Origin: Chloroflexota bacterium
GTDB lineage: Bacteria; Chloroflexota; Dormibacteria; Dormibacterales; Dormibacteraceae
DNA length: 6,143 nt
Reading direction: 5' to 3'
Assembly: GCA_005888075.1 (NCBI GenBank)
Contig: VBKD01000167.1
Location: 1-6,143 of the forward strand
Positions 1 to 3,713 of this stretch are shown here, in pieces. A program made the position numbers and the translations under genes. Below the pieces are notes generated by a model. It was not told where the DNA came from, ran no database searches, and saw only the letters and a program-made list of their open reading frames with translations. The stretch's first letter is position 1. Every line of letters begins with the position of its first letter.

Positions 1-294
1 GTCGCGACCACCGGCGCAGAGGCTGTGACCATGCTTGGCAGCGGGCATTACGACGCGGTGCTGATGGACTGTCAGATGCCTGAGATGGATGGGTATGAGG
101 CGAGCCGCCTGATCCGGCACAACGAGCGCGGTGGCCGGCGAGTCCCGATCATCGCCATGACAGCCGACGCGCAACCCGGCGAAAGGGAACGATGCCTGGC
201 GGCAGGGATGGACGACTACGTCAGCAAGCCGGTAAAGCTGCATGTGGTGGCAGCGGTACTGGAAAGGTGGCTAGCGACCTCCGAGGTGGTCTAG
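1..294 (+). CDS. Receiver domain, C-terminal end of a probable hybrid histidine kinase (5'-partial)
   Basis: The reading frame is open from base 1, so the gene starts outside the window; 97 codons are visible before the TAG. The visible part is most of a CheY-like receiver domain. Counting from the edge, the phosphoacceptor is Asp23 in LMDCQMPEMDGYEA, followed by the switch Thr54 (IIAMTAD) and the conserved Lys76 (YVSKPV). The first beta strand with its acidic pair lies upstream, off the window. The wording MDCQMPEMDGYEA plus a protein end just after the last helix is typical of receivers at the C-terminus of hybrid sensor kinases, but a stand-alone response regulator cannot be excluded. An internal GTG at 25 would cut the fold in half and is not a credible start. 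It converges on the phosphatase gene at 560-1699 and is not in its operon. Confidence 0.9.
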   Translation, partial: VATTGAEAVTMLGSGHYDAVLMDCQMPEMDGYEASRLIRHNERGGRRVPIIAMTADAQPGERERCLAAGMDDYVSKPVKLHVVAAVLERWLATSEVV

Positions 295-559
295 CAGGAG
301 GGTTACAAGGGGCAGTGAAGAGGCTGTTGGGTCGAGCCTGGGTTTGGTCATGCACGCAAGCCGGATTTCGCACGTTTGGCACAACAAGTGGGTATCGCCG
401 TCGTTCGATGGGCGCGTTTTGCACCACACGTGCGAATAGATTCTCAATCCACGCCGCTTGGACGCACTGTGTGGCATTCCAGCCACCCAACCGCCCTCTT
501 CATGCCCTTCACAGTCTCTTTTCCCAGAGTCACCGGCTGAGGGCTGCGAAAACGGCCTG
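295..559. other. Convergent intergenic gap, no recognised gene
   Basis: This gap lies between the stop of the receiver gene and the stop of the minus-strand phosphatase gene. Short open frames exist on both strands, but their translations resemble no family I know and are rich in Arg, Pro and Ala as expected from random GC-rich DNA. I see no RNA gene and no convincing T-tract terminator. The only structure found is an imperfect inverted repeat listed separately. Confidence 0.6.
316..502. repeat. Imperfect long-range inverted repeat
   Basis: The left arm at 316-332 (TGAAGAGG-CT-GTTGGGT) pairs with the right arm at 485-502 (ACCCAAC-CGC-CCTCTTCA). This gives 8 plus 7 matched base pairs around a small internal loop, with about 150 nt between the arms. 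It sits wholly within the convergent intergenic gap. It could fold the 3' end of either converging transcript, or be a remnant of something larger. Chance is possible, and no function is assigned. Confidence 0.3.
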
Positions 560-1699
560 CTAGAGCCGCCTCAAAGCAAGCGCCGTCACGTCGTCGAACA
601 ACTCCTTGTCCCGCGCTCCGTGGGCCAGGATGTCGACCAGCTCTTGCGCCGTCCCCGCCCGCCGCGCCTCGTAGGGCAGCTGAACCTCCTTGGTCGCAAG
701 GTCGGGCCTCAAATCCAGGAGCCCATCGGAGAACACCACGAGCGTGTCCCCGGGCGCGAGAGTTACCTTCCCGATCCTGAACTGGCTGTCCGGAAAAAGG
801 CCGATCGGCGCGCTCCGATCCGGCAACAGCTCCTGGCCGGTCGCGCCACGCAGAAGGCGCGCATGGCCATGGCCGGCATCGACGTAACGCAGCTCGCCGG
901 TCTCCGGATTGAAGGAGCACTGGAACACGGTGACGTAGGCATGGTTGACCTCGAGCGCGGCTGACATCACGTCAGCCGCCTGCTTGATGCCGACGTCCAT
1001 GGGCTCGATGCGCGCCGCGCCGCGCAGAGCCGCTCGCGCGGTGGCCATCATCAGCGCCGCGGGCAGGCCCTTGCCCATCACGTCGCCAAGAGCGATGTTC
1101 AGGCGCCCATCGGTCGATGGATACCAGTCGTAGAAATCACCGCTGATCTCTTTCGCGGCCGTGAAGTGCGCGGCCAGCTCGAACCCGCCCCCTCTTAAAG
1201 GAGAGGCGGGGAGCATGCCCGCCTGGAGCTCGGCCGCCCGGCGCATCTGCTCGGTCCGCTCGGCCACCATCGCCTCGAGTCGCTCGAGATTCATCCGATT
1301 CTCGCGCTCGAGCCGGCGGCGGATCAGGTTGTTGACGACCACCAGGTAGAGCTGCGTCGCACCCACCGGCTTGACCACGTAGGAGTAGGCCCCATGCTCG
1401 AGCGCCGCCCTGCCCAGCTCGGGGTCGTCGACGCCCGAGATCATCACGACCGCGGTTTCGGGCTGCCGGGAACGGAGCTCTTCGAGCAGCCCGTAACCCG
1501 ACTCGTCGGGGAGACGCACGTCCAGCAGAGCCAGCGCGTACTCACGCCCCTCGAACAGCTGCCTGGCCTGGGATGCCGTGAACGCGACATCCGATTCGAA
1601 ACCTCGGCTGCGCAGCGTGCGGGCCATCACCTTGGCCAGGGCCTCCTCATCGTCCACGATGAGAATCCGCTGTGCGCTCTCGGGCGTGGCCACGGCCAT
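560..1699 (-). CDS. Response regulator with RsbU/SpoIIE-type PP2C phosphatase output
   Basis: A 379-residue cytoplasmic regulator. Residues 11-115 form a receiver: acidic pair Asp16/Asp17 (ILIVDDEE), phosphoacceptor Asp60 (LLDVRLPDESG), Ser88 at the switch position and Lys110 (VVKP). Residues about 125-165 are a charged helix (RRRLERENRMNLERLEAMV), a likely coiled coil linking the domains. Residues 172-379 are a SpoIIE/RsbU PP2C-like phosphatase with the metal-binding pattern intact: ISGDFYDWY (Asp188), GDVMGKG (Asp206), FSDGL (Asp325) and FDDVT (Asp370). The family dephosphorylates a STAS anti-anti-sigma factor, and such a gene lies divergently 66 bp away, so that protein is the likely substrate (inference). 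The start ATG at 1699 places ten residues before the first receiver strand; no Shine-Dalgarno is visible. An in-frame ATG at 1753 adds 18 residues of unlikely character, and a GTG at 1693 could serve a leaderless message. The frame stays open to 2146, but that part is antisense to the STAS gene. Confidence 0.92.
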   Translation of the reverse strand: MAVATPESAQRILIVDDEEALAKVMARTLRSRGFESDVAFTASQARQLFEGREYALALLDVRLPDESGYGLLEELRSRQPETAVVMISGVDDPELGRAALEHGAYSYVVKPVGATQLYLVVVNNLIRRRLERENRMNLERLEAMVAERTEQMRRAAELQAGMLPASPLRGGGFELAAHFTAAKEISGDFYDWYPSTDGRLNIALGDVMGKGLPAALMMATARAALRGAARIEPMDVGIKQAADVMSAALEVNHAYVTVFQCSFNPETGELRYVDAGHGHARLLRGATGQELLPDRSAPIGLFPDSQFRIGKVTLAPGDTLVVFSDGLLDLRPDLATKEVQLPYEARRAGTAQELVDILAHGARDKELFDDVTALALRRL

Positions 1700-1765
1700 G
1701 CAGTGTAGAGGGGCTAAATCGGGACTTTCTTCTCTAGACTCAATACTCCCCATGGGAGACCAAAG
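1700..1765. promoter_or_regulatory. Divergent promoter/leader region between phosphatase and STAS genes
   Basis: These 66 bp must hold the start signals of both divergent genes. On the plus strand TAGACT at 1735-1740 is a possible -10 box (TAnnnT form), 25 bp before the CTG start of the STAS gene; no good -35 is seen. On the minus strand TACACT (1707 to 1702) is a possible -10 that would give a near-leaderless message. Both calls are weak. A perfect 5-bp hairpin at 1746-1758 (CTCCC-CAT-GGGAG) contains most of the plus-strand ribosome binding site. Confidence 0.4.
1754..1759 (+). promoter_or_regulatory. Ribosome binding site deciding a CTG start
   Basis: GGGAGA lies 6 nt before CTG at 1766, a standard Shine-Dalgarno spacing. 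The frame has no ATG, GTG or TTG between the upstream stop (1715) and GTG at 1838, and that GTG lies after the first beta strand of the STAS fold. The site therefore supports CTG as the true start. Its GGGAG is also the right arm of the hairpin at 1746-1758. Confidence 0.5.
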
Positions 1766-2107
1766 CTGAGCCTCGAGGTCCAGACTCGCAAAACTGACAC
1801 CGGGACGACCGTAATAGCACCCGTCGGCCGCCTCGACGTGGCCGGCGCTCCTGCCTTGAAAGACGCGGTTTCCGAGGTCGTGAAGGACGGCCCCCAGCGT
1901 GTCGTCATCGACATGGAGGGCGTCAGCTTCGTGGACAGCACAGGGCTCGGCTCTGTCATCGCGGCGCTCAAGCAGATCCGAGGCACCCAGGGCGAGCTCA
2001 GGCTTGCCGCTCCCAACCAGCAAGTACGGGTGGTTCTCGAGCTGACCACCCTGGACCGCGTTTTTCCTTATTTCGGGACCGTCGAGGAAGCCCTCGCTGG
2101 CTTCTAA
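1766..2107 (+). CDS. STAS-domain anti-anti-sigma factor (RsbV/SpoIIAA-like)
   Basis: A 113-residue single-domain cytoplasmic protein, the normal size of RsbV/SpoIIAA. From the CTG start it reads MSLEVQTRK, then the first strands (TTVIAPVGRLDVAGAP), the core strand (RVVIDMEGVSFVDSTGLGS) and the later helix and strand (GELRLAAPNQQVR). The DSTGLG motif places the phosphoacceptor serine at residue 58, where an RsbW-type kinase would phosphorylate it. Unphosphorylated, such proteins bind the anti-sigma factor and free a sigma factor. The divergent RsbU-like phosphatase is its natural activator, and the next gene is a damaged RsbW-like gene. The start is CTG at 1766 with GGGAGA in front; starting at GTG 1838 would remove the first strand and part of the GRLD motif. 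It heads a plus-strand operon, and its stop overlaps the next reading frame by 11 nt. Confidence 0.9.
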   Translation: MSLEVQTRKTDTGTTVIAPVGRLDVAGAPALKDAVSEVVKDGPQRVVIDMEGVSFVDSTGLGSVIAALKQIRGTQGELRLAAPNQQVRVVLELTTLDRVFPYFGTVEEALAGF

Positions 2108-2418
2108 GCGACGACCCTCTAAGGAGCCATTTGAGTTCCGCGCCACGCTCGCCCGCCTTGACGCCGGACTGGACGATCTTCACCAGTCCATCGAGAGCCT
2201 GCGTCAGAAAATCGGCCGCCCGAGCGATGATCGCGAGCTCCTGCAGTTCGAGACAGCCATCGCGGAGATCGGAGCCAACGTGCTTACGCACGGCCGGCCG
2301 GACGGCGCGAATCACACCATCGACTCGTGGACTGGTCCTCGCCCGCTCACTCCTTGACGACCTGGGATATGAACGGGACGGTGGCGTCAACACGTGGCGA
2401 CTGGTGAAGCGCCTGTGA
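2097..2418 (+). pseudogene. Broken RsbW-like anti-sigma factor/serine kinase (internal deletion plus frameshift)
   Basis: Two reading frames hold the two ends of one GHKL-type ATPase. The first, starting probably at CTG 2097 after GAGGAAG, overlaps the STAS stop. It reads EFRATLARLDAGLDDLHQS, and then an N-box, FETAIAEIGANVLTHGRPDG, with Glu57 and Asn61 at the ATP/Mg positions. It ends at TGA 2355 after 86 residues. The second frame, from about 2323 to TGA 2418, has the typical C-terminus of this family (RGLVLARSLLDDL, then NTWRLVKRL). The region between, with the G1 box (DxGxG) and lid, is absent in all three forward frames. Joined, the pieces give about 107 residues against roughly 140-160 for intact RsbW-like proteins. 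The frame relation implies a deletion of 3n+2 nt near 2322-2330. An assembly error is possible. The 86-residue product would lack ATP binding, and whether it still binds a partner is unknown. Confidence 0.75.
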
Positions 2419-2648
2419 GCGAATCCTCGGAGTACGCCCGCGAAGAAGTCCGGACGGTGATCCACGATATTCGCAATCTGCTCGCTGTGATCATCAACTA
2501 CAGCGAGCTGATCGCGGAAGAGACGGCCGACGCGGAGGCCGTCGCGGCGGACATCCACGAGGTCCGCACCGCTGCCGAGCGAGCGATCGCGCTCACCGAG
2601 AAGCTTCCGAGACCTCCGAGATCCGACGCGGAGCCGATGGTCCGGTGA
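2415..2648 (+). CDS. Stand-alone histidine kinase DHp (HisKA-like) domain protein
   Basis: A 77-residue protein. After a short acidic start (SESSEYAREEVR) it has a clear phosphoacceptor helix, VIHDIRNLLAVIINYSELI, with His17 in an H-D-I-x-N H-box. A second amphipathic helix follows (VRTAAERAIALTEKL). Together these make the two-helix dimerisation/phosphotransfer hairpin of sensor kinases. There is no catalytic ATPase domain: the protein stops in a Pro/Arg-rich tail and the next gene begins at once. GTG 2415 is preferred over GTG 2394 because it forms a GTGA overlap with the stop of the preceding rsbW remnant and has GGTGAAG 5 nt upstream. The last four bases overlap the next start in the same way, so it is probably translated together with the receiver-GGDEF protein. 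A phosphotransfer or receiver-docking role is an inference; a decayed kinase is the alternative. Confidence 0.75.
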   Translation: MSESSEYAREEVRTVIHDIRNLLAVIINYSELIAEETADAEAVAADIHEVRTAAERAIALTEKLPRPPRSDAEPMVR

Positions 2649-3649
2649 GCGTGACCAGAGAGCCGGAGACACAGCAGGATGGGCCGCGCTCGAAGCTGAC
2701 CCACCGCGAGATCGTGCTCGTGATCGATGACGACGAGCAGGTGACTCGCCTGGTCAAGCGCGTGCTGGAGCGCGCAGGTTTCGAATGCGTGACCGTCAAC
2801 GATGGCACCGCGGCGCAGGAGGCGGCCGTCACGTGGCGTCCCGACATCATCCTGCTCGACCTGATGCTCGGTGACACGACAGGCGACCAGATCCTCATCG
2901 CGCTGCGCGGAGATTTTCGAACGCGTCTGATTCCCATCGTGTTCCTCACGGTCCGCGATTCATTGAAGGACAAGGTCGAGCACCTTATGGCCGGCGCGGA
3001 CGACTACGTGACCAAGCCCTTCCTGCCTGAGGAGCTGGTCGCGCGCCTGCGTGCGGTGATGAGCCGCTCCACCAGCGCTCGTGAGCTAAGCCCGCTGACC
3101 GGCATGAGCGGCAACAGCGACATCCTGCGGGAGATCAACCGACGCCTCGCCCTTCAGCAGAGGTTCGCCGTCCTGTACCCCGACCTCGACTCCTTCAAGA
3201 GCTACAACGACCATTACGGCTTTCTGCAAGGCGACTCGGTCATCAAGACGCTGGCGAACATCATTCTCGAGGTCCTCGAAGAGAACCCTTCGCCGGAGCA
3301 TTTCGCCGGCCACGTCGGTGGCGACGACTTCGTAATCCTCACCGAGCCGGGCCATGCGGAAACCATCGCGACTGAGGTGACCACGCGCTTCGACGCCGCG
3401 GTGCCGGCCCTTTACGAGCCGCAGGACCGCGACAACGGCTTCATCGAGTCACAGGAGCGCAACGGCGACACACTGCGCAGTCCTCTGGTCTCCGTGTCGA
3501 TCGGCATCGTAATCGCGGAACCTGGCAGCTACTCGAGCGCGGCGGCGCTTGCGGCAAGGGCGGCGGAGGTCAAGAGCGTGGCCAAGCGAATGCCGGGCTC
3601 GAAGTGGGTGCTGGACCGCCGTCGCCCTCCGGAGCGCCTCGTCAAATGA
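2645..3649 (+). CDS. Response regulator with GGDEF-family (GGDDF) output domain
   Basis: A 334-residue cytoplasmic protein. Residues 22-140 are a receiver: Asp28-Asp30 (VIDDDE), phosphoacceptor Asp72 (ILLDLMLGD), Thr102 (FLTVRD) and Lys124 (VTKPF). Residues 149-325 are a GGDEF-family domain: LTGMSGN (151-157), the strand and metal site YPDLDSFKSYNDHYG (Asp180, Asp182) and the signature HVGGDDF (223-229), ending with LVSVSIGIV. The signature has Asp in place of the usual Glu, and there is no RxxD inhibitory site just before it. Intact GGDEF domains make cyclic di-GMP from two GTP; whether this variant is active cannot be told from sequence. About 30 residues between the signature and the SVSIG strand (LYEPQDRDNGFIESQ) form an insertion I recall from other GGDDF proteins. 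The GTG start forms a GTGA overlap with the DHp gene, so that protein may be its phosphodonor or partner. It is the last gene of the operon. Confidence 0.9.
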   Translation: MSVTREPETQQDGPRSKLTHREIVLVIDDDEQVTRLVKRVLERAGFECVTVNDGTAAQEAAVTWRPDIILLDLMLGDTTGDQILIALRGDFRTRLIPIVFLTVRDSLKDKVEHLMAGADDYVTKPFLPEELVARLRAVMSRSTSARELSPLTGMSGNSDILREINRRLALQQRFAVLYPDLDSFKSYNDHYGFLQGDSVIKTLANIILEVLEENPSPEHFAGHVGGDDFVILTEPGHAETIATEVTTRFDAAVPALYEPQDRDNGFIESQERNGDTLRSPLVSVSIGIVIAEPGSYSSAAALAARAAEVKSVAKRMPGSKWVLDRRRPPERLVK

Positions 3650-3676
3650 ATTGCTTAATGAGAGGGAAGCGCGCTG

Positions 3677-3699
3677 AGCCGGTGCTAGCATCGCCGGCT
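3677..3699 (+). promoter_or_regulatory. Palindrome with candidate extended -10 promoter before the CpaF-like gene
   Basis: Perfect 6-bp inverted arms, AGCCGG (3677-3682) and CCGGCT (3694-3699), flank the 8-bp palindrome TGCTAGCA (3683-3690). TGCTAGCAT (3683-3691) also reads as an extended -10 (TGnTAnnnT), 22 bp before the ATG at 3714; no -35 stands at a normal spacing. It could be a promoter with an operator over it, or a weak hairpin ending the upstream operon. There is no T-tract. Confidence 0.35.
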
Positions 3700-3713
3700 G
3701 GGGTCGAAGTGGC

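Noticed and set aside
541..558. Possible terminator hairpin after the phosphatase gene
   Set aside because: On the minus-strand RNA the 5-bp stem contains a C-A mismatch, and no T-tract follows.
1700..2146. Upstream extension of the minus-strand phosphatase by 149 codons
   Set aside because: The extra residues resemble no domain and lie antisense to the well-supported STAS gene. The receiver already begins normally from ATG 1699.
2131..2418. A 95-codon plus-strand frame from TTG 2131 with AAGGAG in front
   Set aside because: Only its last 30 or so codons look like protein (RGLVLARSLLDDL to the end). The first two thirds are a Ser/Arg-rich shadow, while the true N-terminal half with the N-box lies in another frame.
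1998..2672. A 224-codon minus-strand open frame
   Set aside because: It is antisense to the STAS, rsbW-remnant and DHp genes, very rich in Arg and Ser, with no recognisable domain.
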